Part shown: positions 11,367-22,090 of the stretch, piece after piece | Layout of the letters: the number at the start of each line of letters is the position of its first letter | How positions within the stretch are numbered: position 1 is the first letter of the stretch | Source: Euryodendron excelsum | Lineage: Eukaryota > Streptophyta > Magnoliopsida > Ericales > Pentaphylacaceae | Reading direction: 5' to 3' | Assembly (NCBI GenBank): GCA_033060915.1 | Contig: CM065387.1 | Span: forward strand, 39,560,001 to 39,624,000 | Length of the DNA stretch: 64,000 bases | Notes under the pieces: model-generated | Database searches by the model: none | Seen by the model: the letters and a program-made list of their open reading frames with translations, nothing else | What the model was told of the DNA's origin: nothing | Made by a program: the position numbers and the translations under genes

Positions 11367-13487
11367 ATGACGAAGAATAAGAATGACAAGAATAGAGCGA
11401 AGTTTCGAAAATAAAAGTCCAAATCTTTTAATAGGAAAGTCAAGCAACGAAAAGATACAATAGAAAAATCGCTAGTGGGTTTGATCTCTAGCTTATTTGA
11501 TGAAAAATAAATAAAAATCTCTACTTTCGAGTCAAGTTAAAGAAGCAAGCGATGAAAAAAAAAGGAAGGAAGGGTAATGTTAGTTCTACGAGGTCCTATG
11601 AAGATCTTAAGAGAAAATGATGCATTTCCAAAAAAAGTACTCATGGGAGACACTTTTCTTCCAAATTTTACATTTGTAATCTTCCAAATGGTGAGAAGCA
11701 AAAAGGAAGTGAGTTGTGTATTCAAATGAGTTAAACAATGTATTTTGTTTTTGCTGTAAGTACGTTATTCAAGTCTAAGCCAATGACAACTAGTTTGGCC
11801 GAAGAGGGAACTAGTGATTGGCATAACCTTCTTAGAAAGCTTAGAGAGCATAAAAGAAATGTCAAATACATCGCCAATGTCGTGAGGTGGGTAGACTTGC
11901 ACAACAGACTTTAATAAAAAGAAACAATTGACAAAAAGATGTAAGAACAAATCGACAACGAGAGAGTTTGTTGGAAGATGACGCTAGTTCGAATCATCGG
12001 GGTTGTTAAGACTCTTTTTCGAAACAATTTGCCATTTTGTGAAACAAATGAGAAGAATAATGGGCTCTTTTGTTCACTTAATAAATTTGTTGCAGAATTT
12101 GATTCTATTATGCAAGAGCATCTTTGGCGTGTGGTAGATAAATAAATTCAACATCATTATCTTAGCCACAAAATTCAAAATGAATTGATAAGCTTGTTGG
12201 CGAAAGAGATTAAAGAATAAATTTTGAAAAAGATTTTAAGAGCAAAGTATTTCTTAGTTATCCTTGCTTGTACTCTGAATCTAAGTCATGAAGAACAAAT
12301 GTCTATTGTTATAAGATGTGTGGATGTTGAGGATGAAAGTAAAGTCAAGGTGGATGAGTGCTTTCTTAGGTTTATAAAGGTTGATGACACGTCGGGGGTC
12401 GAGCTTTTCAAGCGACTTGAAGATACTTTGATTGATCTAAAACTCAACATTGATGATATAAGAAGACAAATTTATGATAATGGTTCAAATATGAAAGGTA
12501 AACATCAAAGTGTACAAAAAAGGCTACTTGATGTAAATTCTAGAACATTTTACATTTCATGTAGTTGTCATAGTTTGAACTTTGCATTATGTGATATGGC
12601 AAAATCTTGTCTCAAAGTAAGAAAATTTTTTGGATATGTACAAAAGCTTTATACTTTGTTTTCTGGTTCAATACATTAGTGGGATGTTCTTAGAACGTAT
12701 GTGAAGGGTTTGACACCAAAGGCATAATCGATAACTCGTTGGGAAAGTCATTTTGAGAGTGTAAGAGCAATAAGAAGCCAAGCACCAGAATTAAGATATG
12801 CATTAATTGAAATTACAAATATTTCTAAAAAGGATGTTGTGATGGCTGAAGCTAAAGGCTTGTGCAACAATGCTTTAGAGGATTTTGAATTCTTGATTAG
12901 CTTATGTATTTGGTACAAAATTTTAGACAAAGTTAATCAAATTAGCAAAGTTCTTTAATGAGAAGAGATGAATATTGAAGATGCAATTACAAGAATAAAG
13001 GAGTTGATTTTTTTGTTTGAATAGCTTAGAGAAAATTATTTTGAAGACTCGATAAATGAAGCCAAAGTACTTGCATATGAAGTTGGTATTGATCCAGTAT
13101 TCACAACAAAAAGATTGTTCGTAGAAAGAAGCAATTTGATAAGGACGTGGGAGATGATGCCGATGGAAGTCAATCACGGAAGGTAATTTTAGAGTTACCT
13201 ATTTCCTCTAAATTATAGATTAAACTCTTACATCACTTAAGGATCGCTTTAAGCAGTTTGAACTTTATGAAGTAACCTTTGAATTTTTGTTTAATGCAAA
13301 ATTCAAAAGTGTTAGTGAAGAGCAATTGATGGAGCATTGCACTAAATTAGAAAGTTTCTTAAAACACAACCAACATAAAGATATTTATGGGGATGAGCTA
13401 TTCCAAGAACTTAGATATTTGAAAATAATATTGCCGAGGGAAGTGACAAAAGCAATTGACATCCTCGATTTTATAATGTCTTATTAG
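11367..13487 (+). pseudogene. hAT-type transposase relic, ZMYM1-like (TTF zinc finger + DUF4371)
   Basis: From a possible ATG at 11,367 the sequence decodes in pieces to the zinc-finger MYM-type protein 1-like hAT transposase common in plant genomes. In order: a TTF-type finger remnant (NLPNGEKQ ... LFKS ... SDWHNLLRKLREHKRN, about 11,640-11,860), a linker, then the DUF4371 core at 12,224-12,679 (AKYFLVILACTLNLSHEEQM, RCVDVEDESKVKVDECF, YDNGSNMKGKHQSVQKRLL, SCSCHSLNFALCDMA), then TRWESHFESVRAIRSQ and helical C-terminal parts to 13,487 (EEQLMEHCTKLESFLKH). The DUF4371 stretch is open for ~150 codons, but stops and frameshifts interrupt it on both sides, for example at 12,145, 12,220, 12,677, 12,725 and 12,957. 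The C-terminal hAT dimerisation domain is missing, and no terminal inverted repeats were found. It is inactive. Confidence 0.85.
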
Positions 13488-13693
13488 AAAGAGGATGGAC
13501 TCTAGTTTTCCAAGCCTTACAAAGTCTTCCAAACAACCCAAGTCTCTACTTTGCATTCATATGGCTCTCTTGAGTTTTGCACAAAAATGATTTTCAAAAC
13601 CACCCTATCTAAAAGAGATTTCCATGATTTTTAAGGTTTTCAAAACAACCCTCTCTTAGGCAGGTTTTCAATGTTTCTGCTCTCTTGAGTGTT
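13488..13693. other. Spacer between hAT relic and the Athila-like 5' LTR
   Basis: Non-coding. Two partial direct repeats are visible (TTTTCAAAACCACCCT / TTTTCAAAACAACCCT, and CTCTCTTGAGT twice). The identity is unknown. No target-site duplication matching the right side of the Athila-like element was seen. Confidence 0.4.
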
Positions 13694-13859
13694 TGATTAC
13701 TCTTAGAAATAGTAATCTTTTGGCTTAAATTGTTAGTTGATAAGTTAAATTTGGTGTTAATTTAGTATTTTAACTCCTAAAACGTGTTAAAACTCTTTTT
13801 GTACACTTTTTGCAAGATTTGGAGCTTAAACTAAGGCAAATGGGCAATCTTGAGTATAA

Positions 13860-14150
13860 CCGATCGATCGCCCGATCGAATGGTCCACGGAACTTTCGAT
13901 CGGCCGATCGATCGGTGATCCTGCGATCGATTGGTGATGCTCTGTTTGACCTTCTGGAGCAAACTTCAGAGAGGGCGTTTTTCCGATCGATCGGGCATTT
14001 GATCGGTGACGTCGGAATTCTCTCAACAGACTACACAGAAGCAAACTTCAGAGGGGTCGGTTTTGCGATCGATCGGGCGTTCGATCGCCCTGACCGTTCG
14101 ATCGGGCGATCGATCGGCCGATCGATCGGTCGTACACCGATCGATCGGTG
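13860..14150 (+). promoter_or_regulatory. CGATCGATCG palindrome array in LTR U3
   Basis: About seven copies of the self-complementary decamer CGATCGATCG, plus several shorter CGATCG sites, lie within 290 bp and end only 27 bp before the TATA box. Two AACTTCAGAGxGG boxes (about 13,962 and 14,045) are interspersed. The placement suggests clustered promoter-proximal binding sites or hairpin-forming DNA. That is inference, and no known factor is assigned. Confidence 0.7.
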
Positions 14151-14176
14151 TGTACAAGCTCTGTTTTTCTGCAGAG

Positions 14177-14184
14177 TATAAAAG
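14177..14184 (+). promoter_or_regulatory. LTR TATA box
   Basis: TATAAAAG lies immediately 3' of the palindrome array, with the same motif in the 3' LTR at 25,509. It would place the transcription start (start of R) around 14,205-14,215. The exact start is not visible. Confidence 0.7.
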
Positions 14185-15186
14185 CTTTTGTTTGAGACAA
14201 AAAGGCATATAGGTCATTTTTCTGCAGATTCTGGACGGGAAAGGAGCTCCAAAAAGGGATTTTTGTTATCTTGTAAGGTTTTTAAGTTAGATTTACTCTT
14301 AATGTTTTGTATTTAATGTCATTTATTACTTTTGGATCATTGTAATGAATGCTTGATATATATATGAAGTGAATGATTTCTACTTTTTCTAGCAACTTTC
14401 TATCATTTTCTTGGCACTTTCTCTCATTTTGTTGGCAACCAAACACTAGTTCTTTATAGTTTAATGGTAGATTTGGCTCCTTTTATGTTATTTAACATGG
14501 ATTCTAGTAGCTAAATACCCCTTGGATGTGGTTGTGAATATCCACCAAGGATCTTCAAAGGGTTGTATGAACTTCAAAGTCATATCCTCAAAATTATATG
14601 ATTTCATTTGATTTAGCATGAGATGCATTAGAAAAACTTAGATTCATAACCCTTTGGCAATATTTATGCACAAATCAATATTTGGTATAGGTATTGCACA
14701 TGTTTAAGGTTTGATTCTAGGGTACCAATTATAGATTCTCTCTGTATGCTCAATCAAACAAAACCCACATTTTTATAGTTGACATTTTCCGAATCAAGAA
14801 TCCAAGGTGTGATTCTTGATTTGAGTTATAAACCTCTCATTGGAACCCCTTGTTGTGAATTAGTGGATCAAAACAACCATGTCCAAGCTTTTCTCCTTAA
14901 TTACATAAAACTAGCTTTTGTTGTCTTTAATAGTCACTAAATTATTGCATGAAGCATAGAACCATCATCATCTCAAAACCAACGTATTTTCGGTCTCTTT
15001 TATGTTAAGAATTTTCATTTGCAATCCATTAAGATAAGTACCCGTGCTAGTTGAGCTTTGTTGCTATATTTGCAGAATTTCCTTGGGAGAGAACGACACC
15101 GGATCCTCCGGTTTTACTACAAGCGCGACCTCCGTACCCTTGCGGAGTGGCTCCAGTTGAAGCACATCTGGAGGCGTGTCAAGTTT

Positions 15187-15201
15187 TGGCGCCGTTGTCG
15201 G
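15187..15201 (+). other. Primer binding site, tRNA-Asp type
   Basis: TGGCGCCGTTGTCGG begins six bases after the LTR end. It fits complementarity to the 3' end of plant tRNA-Asp, the primer reported for Athila-type elements, with a T at one position where C is usual. It confirms the LTR border and the orientation. Confidence 0.85.
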
Positions 15202-15667
15202 AGAGTTTATAGGCAAAAGCTACACCGGACGAAAGCTAAGGATTGCGGAAGAAAATTGAAAAAAAAAAAAAAAAGAGCAAGCAAAAAGAAAAAAAAAACA
15301 CACAAAAAGGGTGGATTTCATCACCACCCCCAAAGGAAGCATCTACGGGCTTCGGGCCCCGGTACACTCTCATTTCCCTTAAGGTGTTTTATTTTTAGGA
15401 TTATTTTTATTTCTTCTTTTCTCTAGTTTCTTTTGTTTGATATAGTATAATTGCATTGCATTTTTGTTAGGAAATTATCCCTCTTCGAGAGTATTTAGTG
15501 GAGTTAGGATAGTGTGTGAAAGTTTCAAATTGGTGGTACGCTTATTGTATGTGGAGATTGGAGGTACGGAGTTGAATTGAGAAAAAGCCGTTGTCCGGCC
15601 TAGGGAATTGTGTATGATGTGCTGAATGACCCTATCGGTCCAACCTTAAGTGTGCATTCATTCTTGC

Positions 15668-17512
15668 ATGTCATATTTCACGCGGGACGAACATCATCGT
15701 CTTGTGAGGATTGAGAGCATTGAGAGCACAAGCACATCTTCACCAACACCTAGCTTACCTTTAGTGGTCGACCTAGGCTTCATTCCAATGGCAAATCCCA
15801 ATGAACCCGGCTTACCTAACATTCAACCCTTGCATCCAAATGTCCAAATCAACCCGGAAGGTCATGAGGAGTTTGAAAGAGGGAGCCATCATGGCGACGT
15901 GGTGGCTCCCCCTATACGGACTCTCCGAGACTACTTAAACCCACCAAGGCAAGCACCAACATCGTGCATTGTTTTCCCGCCCCATCACAACACTCTAAAC
16001 ATTAGGTCGGGAATGATGCAAATGTTGCCTCAATTCCATGGGATGGATTCGGAACAACCCTACATTTTTCTTAAGGAATTTGAGGATGCTTGTTCAATTG
16101 CTATGGACAACTCATGTCCAAGAGAAGTATTTTTGTTGAAACTCTTCCCATTTTGTTTGAAGGACAAAGCTAAGCTTTGGTTCAATTCCTTGCGACCCAT
16201 GTCCATCCATTCTTGGGCTACTCTCCAAGGGGAACTTTTGAGCAAATTTTTCTCCGAAAATCGAACCGAGGCCATTCGAAGGCAAATTTCACAGTTTTCT
16301 CCTTTGTTGGGGGAAACTTTCTTTCAATGTTGGGAGAGGTTCAAAGACCTCTTAAATTCTTGCCCCCATCACGGTTTCGCCGATTGGCACGTCATTAACA
16401 CATTTTATTCTTCTTTGACACCCCAACTCAAGCAATTTGTCGAGTCCATGTGTGCGCGGACATTTTTTGATAAGCAACCCCATGAGGTATATGATTATTT
16501 TGATAACTTGGCAAATAAGGCTAGAGATTGGGCACTTACCGAGACCCAAAATCCCGAGGGTCGCTCAATCCAACAAGGGGCGGGAAGATATCAACTCAAG
16601 GAAGTTGATGATGTCAATGCTAGGGTGGCTACCTTGGCAAGAAAATTAGAGGCTCTTGAGGTGAAAAAAGTTCAATCGGTAGAGAGTGAGGAGTTGAGAG
16701 AAGTATGTTGTCTTGTGTGTGAAACCTCGGACCATACCACCGCTTCATGCCTAATCATTCCGGGTGTGAAGGAGGCTTTGCACGGCCAAGTTAATGCAAT
16801 TGGCCAATATTCAAGAGGAGGGGGTAACTCCTATTCAAACACATACAACCCGGGGTGGAGAGATCATCCCAACTTTGGGTGGAGGAACAATGAAGGGACT
16901 TCAAACTCCCACAACTATTAAGGAGGGTATCAAAACCCTCAATCATACCAAGCACCTCCACCCCCACAAGCACTTCCACCACAACATCCACTTCCACAAG
17001 CACTTCCACCGCAACATCCACCTCCACCTTACCAACAAGCACCCGTGCCCCAATTCCAAAATCAACCAAGGCCATACCAACCCCTCCATAGGAAACCCAT
17101 AAAGGACAATGTTTACCAACTTGCCAACGACATGAGGGGGGTTAGTTCAAGGGTTGATAAACAAGAGAAAGTGCTAGACCAACACTATAGGTTACTTGAG
17201 GACATCCAAAAGCAAATGTCTACATTGACACAAGCTTTGACCCAAAATGTCCCGGGAAGATTCCCGGTTTAACCTCAATCTAACCCGGCGGTTAGGCAAG
17301 TGCACATAACCGAGGGTAAGAGTGACCCTAGTACGAGTCATGACCAAGTGCAAGCCATAACCACACTTAGAAGTGGCAAGACCATTGATAAAACTATCCC
17401 ACCTCGGGATGAGACTTCTAGGAAGAGTGTTGGTCAAGAAGAGAGAGAAAAAGAGAAAGAGGAAAAAGAGCCGAGAGAGGGGGGGGGGGAACTTAGCCAA
17501 TCCCATTGAGAT
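15668..17512 (+). pseudogene. gag region of the Athila-like element (two stops, one frameshift)
   Basis: The reading frame starts at the ATG at 15,668 (MSYFTRDEHHR). It contains the retrotransposon gag core (about 16,000-16,540: LPQFHGMDSEQPYIFLKEF, FCLKDKAKLWFNSL, FFQCWERFKDLL, FVESMCARTF), then a Cys-rich CCLVCETSDHTTASC knuckle-like segment and a Pro/Gln/His-rich stretch (16,920-17,090). TAA stops interrupt the frame at 16,919 and 17,270. Both look like CAA-to-TAA changes by comparison with the related gag at 38,000-40,200. The frame is then lost in a run of ten G near 17,480, after which the protease continues in the next frame. The product would be the capsid-like structural protein. A full-length protein cannot be made from this copy. 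Confidence 0.88.
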
Positions 17513-20159
17513 TTTGAGTGAAAGTGAGAGGGATAAGAGAAGGGACATAGTCAAACATGCTCCCTTCCCGCAAAGGTTGACCAAACCAAAGAATGAACTT
17601 CTAAATGCGGAAATTTATGAAGTGTTTAAACAAGTAAAGGTCAACATCCCTATCCTTGACGCAATTAAGCAAATACCTTCTTATGCTAAGTTCTTGAAGG
17701 ACTTATGCACTTTTAAGCGAAGGTTGCATGTCAAGGAAACCGCCATGATGAATGAAAATCAAAGTGCGATTTTGCAATGTAAGACCGTGCCGAAATTCAA
17801 GGACCCCGGATGTCCTACTATTTCTTGTACCATTGGGAACACCAAGATCGATCGTGTCTTGTTAGACTTAGGGTCTAGTGTCAACCTTTTACCCTTTTTA
17901 GTGTATAAGGAACTTGGCCTAGGAGAGTTGAGCCCTACTCGTGTTACCTTGCAATTGGCGGATCGTTCTATAAAGGTTCCAAGAGGTATCATCGAGGATG
18001 TTCTCATCCAAATTGATAACTTTTGCTTCCCGGTCGATTTCATTGTCCTAGACACCCAACCTGTTGAGAGTTGCATAGCTCACAACCAAATTCCTGTGAT
18101 CTTGGGACGCCCTTTCCTAGCTACTTCCAATGCCATCATACATTGTAGGAATGGGTTAGTGAAATTGTCTTTTGGCAACACCACCTTCGAGCTTAACATC
18201 TTTTCGGTTGCCAAACAAAATGGGGAATGTGAGGATATCCGGGAGGTAGATATCATAGAGAGCATAGTTCAAGAACACTTTGAGCGGGAGAGTTTTGAGG
18301 ACCCTTTGGAGAGGGCATTAGTGAGAAGTGAACCGCATGCTTCACTTGATAGTGAGGGCATGGTGTCAAGTGAATTGTCTCATTTAGAGGGTGAGAGAGA
18401 GGAGTGTTTACATGTGGGTCAATGGACCCCTTCTTTTGAACCCCTCCACCCTAGTGCCGAGAAACTGATTCCTTCGGATGAGAAGCATCCCATTCTCGAG
18501 AGGAAGCCCTTGCCTTCCAATTTAAAGTATGCATTTTTAGGGGATGGGGAGTCATACCCGGTTGTGATTTCCTCTAGCTTGTCTGGGAGCCAAGAGGAAG
18601 AGTTGATAGCGTTGCTTAGGAAACATAGAAAAGCCCTAGGATGGACTATCGCCGACCTTCATGGGATTAGTCCTCTTGTGTGCACTCACCGTATTTTTTT
18701 AGAAGAGGAGGCTAAATCCATTCGTCAAATGCAAAGGCGATTGAACCCTAATATGAAGGAAGTGGTTAAAGGTGAGGTTTTAAAATTGCTAGATGCGGGT
18801 ATCATTTACCCCATCTCCAATTCGAAATGGGTTAGTCCGACCCAAGTGGTGCCTAAGAAATCAGGTGTTACGGTAATAAGAAATGACAACAATGAGTTAG
18901 TGCCAACCCGTGTGCAAACCGGGTGGCGAATGTGCATTGATTATCGCCGCCTCAATAATGTGACCCGAAAGGACCACTTCCCTTTACCCTTCCTTGATCA
19001 AGTCCTAGAAAGGGTGTCCGGTAAGACTTTCTATTATTTTTTAGATGGATATTCGGGGTACAATCAAATCGATGTAGCCCTTGAGGATCAAGCCAAGACA
19101 ACATTCACTTGTTCGTTTGGCACATATGCTTATAAACGTATGCCCTTCGGGCTATGTAATGCACCGGCGACATTTCAAAGGTGCATGATGAGCATATTTA
19201 GCGACATGATTGAGCAAATTGTCGAAGTCTTCATGGATTATTTTTCCGTCTATGGGGATACTTATGAAGGTTGTCTTGGTAATTTAGGAAAAGTTTTGAT
19301 GAGATGTGAGGAGAGTAACCTTGTGCTCAATTGGGAAAAATGTCATTTTATGGTTACAAGTGGTATAGTTTTGGGGCATATTGTGTCGGCCGAAGGGCTT
19401 GAAGTTGATAAAACAAAAATTGAACTCATTCAAAAATTGTCCGCCCCAACGTGTGTGAAGGAGATTAGATCATTTCTTGGGCATGCCGGTTTCTATCGGC
19501 GTTTCATTGAGGGTTTTAGTGCAATCTCTAGGCCCATGTGTCATCTTTTGTCCCAAGATGTTCCCTTTGAGTGGACATCTTCTTGTCAACAAGCTTTTGA
19601 CAAGTTGAAGGGACTTTTGACCACCGCCCCAATCATTCGAGCACCCAATTGGTCTCTTCCATTTGAGCTAATGTGTGATGCTAGCGACTATGCCGTGGGG
19701 GTCGTCCTAGGACAAAGAGTTGACAAGAAGCCTTATGTCATTTATTATGCTTCTAGAACTCTCAATGAAGCTCAAATCAACTATACCACAACCGAGAAGG
19801 AACTCCTTGCGGTGGTTTTTGCACATGATAAATTTAGGTCTTACTTGATTGGGTCATTGGTCATCATCTACACTGACCATGCGGCCCTAAAGTATCTCCT
19901 CACAAAACCCGATGCAAAACCGCGCCTCATTCGATGGATACTTTTGCTCCAAGGATTTCATATAGAAATGCATGATAAAAAAGGGGTTGAAAATGTAGTT
20001 GCGGACCACTTGTCTCGGCTTCCCTTAAATGGGCGAGCCATGGACCCAACCCCTATCAAGGAGCACTTCCCGGATGAGCATCTCATGCATGTGAGTGCCG
20101 TTGAGCAAGTTTTCAACCCCTTGGTTTGCGGACATTGCGAACTTCCTTGTCACCGGTGA
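17482..20159 (+). pseudogene. pol: aspartic protease, reverse transcriptase, RNase H (catalytic residue lost)
   Basis: This is a long open frame that can be followed from 17,373, but it is homologous only from about 17,482. Protease: LLDLGSSVNLLP at about 17,857, with the Athila-typical D-L-G in place of D-T/S-G. Reverse transcriptase: SKWVSPTQVVPKK, WRMCIDYRRLN, MPFGLCNAPATFQRCM, then FMDYFSVYG at about 19,230, where the active-site FMDD has become FMDY (TAT at 19,239-19,241). Loss of the second catalytic aspartate should abolish polymerisation. RNase H: ELMCDASDYAVG, YTTTEKELLAVVFA, YTDHAALKYL, VADHLSRL (about 19,660-20,030). The frame then shifts near 20,110 so that the integrase lies in another frame and this one ends at 20,159. 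Confidence 0.93.
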
Positions 20160-21413
20160 GGTTCCTTCCACATGGTCATCCATTGACAAGCATAAATTCT
20201 TCCGGAATGTGCGCTATTTTTCGTGGGATGATCCTCACTTGTTTAAGTATTGTCCGGACCAAATCATTCGCCGGTGTGTCCCAAATCACGAATTCCAACA
20301 AGTGATAGAATTTTGTCACTCTCATGCTTGTGGATGACACTTCTCCTCCAAGAAAACCACGGCTAAAATTTTGCAATGTGGGCTTTATTAGCCCACCATG
20401 TTCAAGGATGTACATACTTTTTGTGTAGCTTGCGATAGGTGCCAACGGTTAGGAACACTTTCTAAGAGGCACATGATGCCTCTTCACCCCATCACTATTT
20501 TGGAAATATTTGATTGTTGGGGGATCGATTTCATGGGACCGTTTCCTAACTCGTTTGGGTACCTTTTTATTCTTGTTGCGGTAGATTATGTCTCTAAGTG
20601 GGTGGAAGCAATTGCCACCCGAAGCAATGACCACCAAGTGGTCTTGCGATTTTTGAAAGAGAACATTTTTTGTAGGTATGGCATGCCTCGTGCCATGATA
20701 AGTGATGGCGGTTCACATTTTTGTAACAAGCCCTTCGCGTCTTTAATGCGTAAGTATGGTGTGGTCCATAAGGTTGAATTACCATACCATCCTCAAACAC
20801 AAGGGCAAGTAGAGTTGGCCAATCGGGAAATTAAGCGCATTCTAGAGAAAACCGTCAATCCAAATAGGAAAGATTGGTCTCTTAGATTGACCGATGGGTT
20901 GTGGGCATACCGCACGGGCTATAAAACCATTCTTGGCGCATCACCCTATAGACTTGTGTACGGGAAGGCATGTCATCTTCCTGTCAAAATTGAGCATAAA
21001 GCATATTGGCGATTCGTCACTGTAATGAGGATATTGATGTTGCGGGTACTTACCGAAAACTCCAACTCAATGAGTTAGATGAACTCCGCAATGATGCATT
21101 TGAAAATACAAAAATTGCTAAGGCCCGGATGAAACACTTTCATGACCAACATATCATTCGAAAAACTTTCAAAGTTGGCCAAAAAGTGTTATTGTATGAT
21201 TCACGCTTGCATCTCTTTCCGGGCAAATTGCGGAGTAAGTGGGCCAGGCCATACATTGTTAAAGAAGTTTTTCCCCATGGAGCCATTGAGGTGCAAAACC
21301 TCACGAATGGCTCGGCATTTAAGGTGAATGGCCAGCGGCTAAAGCCGTATTTTGAGACGTTTCAAGGGGAGTTGGACTGTGTGGATCTCATCGATCCACC
21401 GTCCTTTGAGTGA
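20110..21413 (+). pseudogene. pol: integrase (frameshifted, two stops)
   Basis: After the shift near 20,110 the frame reads the integrase zinc-binding region (EFCHSHAC ... [12 protein letters not shown]) and a catalytic core with D in [11 protein letters not shown] in MISDGGSHF and E in [11 protein letters not shown] (rve family). These catalytic acids are retained. It continues into the C-terminal FKVGQKVLLYDSRLHLFPGK and GSAFKVNGQRLKPYF parts. It is broken by a TGA at 20,335, a TAG at about 20,390 (in the place of the usual Trp of YWPTM) and a frameshift near 21,008, after which the last part runs to 21,413. The enzyme would insert element cDNA into chromatin, but this copy cannot encode it. 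Confidence 0.9.
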
Positions 21414-21596
21414 CATTAGATTGTCGTGTTTTACAATTTAGGAGTAGTTCTTTTGTTTTCCTTTTTATAGGTTTCTTTCTCTTTTCTTTTGGTAGTTAGT
21501 TGTGTACATTTGTATTCCCAAGAGTCCCGCCCTCCCTGTTGTTCTTTTTCTATTCCATTTTCCTCATGCCTTGAGGTCATGGCATGATTCCAGTTT

Positions 21597-21620
21597 GGGG
21601 GGGGGGGGGGGGGGGGGGGG
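21597..21620 (+). repeat. G24 homopolymer, PPT-like (CAGTTT-G24)
   Basis: There are 24 consecutive G after CAGTTT, about 180 bp 3' of the integrase stop. The context resembles the polypurine tract preceding the 3' LTR (TTTAGTTGGGGGG). It could be a secondary plus-strand priming site or a degenerated duplicate of the PPT. The exact length is prone to assembly error. Confidence 0.8.
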
Positions 21621-21639
21621 CACCATTTGCATGGTTCTG

Positions 21640-21880
21640 TGAACAATTCTGTGAATTTCTGCAGAACTTCAGAGAGGTTGTATTTGTGATTGATCGTGTA
21701 CGTTGCGATCGATCGCCCGATCGATCGGTGACGACTGCGATCGATCGGGGTTGTTACCGCACCGATCGAAAGGGAGTGGTATCGATCGATCGGTCGTTCG
21801 ATCGGTCGATCGATCGGTGGAGCTCTATTTCGATCGGCCCGGGAGGCGATTGATCGGTGACCGAGTTGTCTATAAAAAGC
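21640..21880 (+). promoter_or_regulatory. Internal U3-like module (GATCGATCG array + TATA) upstream of env-like ORF
   Basis: The segment repeats LTR U3 features in the same order. GCAGAACTTCAGAGAGGTTG (21,661-21,680) corresponds to the U3 box with AACTTCAGAGAGG. It is followed by about five CGATCGATCG sites plus shorter CGATCG sites (21,686-21,860) and then CTATAAAAAGCC with the TATA at 21,871. The env-like ORF begins about 220 bp later. This arrangement suggests an internal promoter derived from, or co-evolving with, the LTR promoter. A splice-acceptor-like TTATTTTCATTTCCAG ends at 22,067, so a spliced genomic transcript is an alternative route to env-like expression. Confidence 0.6.
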
Positions 21881-22090
21881 CACTGTTTCACTGTTCATTC
21901 TCATTTCACTCGCACGTATTTGAGAGTTTAGAGAGCCCTGTTCGTTTATCAGAGCAGCGAGGCCCTGCCAGCTTACTTTGCTAGACTTGGTCTCGCCTTT
22001 TTCACGATTTTCTGCTCTTTGTGAGGTATTCCTTCCGCTGATCTTTGTCTATTATTTTCATTTCCAGCTGTACTTAGCCTTGTAGAGAGT

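Larger units (their letters stand above)
13694..15181 (+). repeat. 5' LTR of the Athila-like element
   Basis: It starts TGATTACTCTTAG and ends GGCGTGTCA, six bases before the PBS. The beginning contains a short inverted repeat (GATTACT...AGTAATC). U3 carries the GATCGATCG array (13,860-14,150) and a TATA box at 14,177. It is nearly identical to 25,038-26,524. Relative to that copy it has one additional 12-bp palindrome unit near 14,115 and lacks an 11-bp insertion found near 25,896. Confidence 0.93.

Noticed and set aside
13810..14217. Overlapping frames on both strands rich in Asp-Arg-Ser-Ile (also at 77-268, 21,431-21,984, 25,259-25,549 and 26,394-26,758)
   Set aside because: They are translations of the self-complementary GATCGATCG array, which reads open on both strands. 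They lie in LTR U3 or its internal copy.
15058..15426. 122-codon Lys/Arg-rich frame after the 5' LTR
   Set aside because: It spans the LTR end, PBS and an A-rich leader, and is absent from the second Athila copy's leader. Low complexity.
21900..22090. Short intron in the env-like leader
   Set aside because: An acceptor-like CAG ends at 22,067, but the nearest local donor (GTATTCC at 22,026) would give an intron of ~42 bp, too short for plants. A distant donor cannot be identified from sequence alone.
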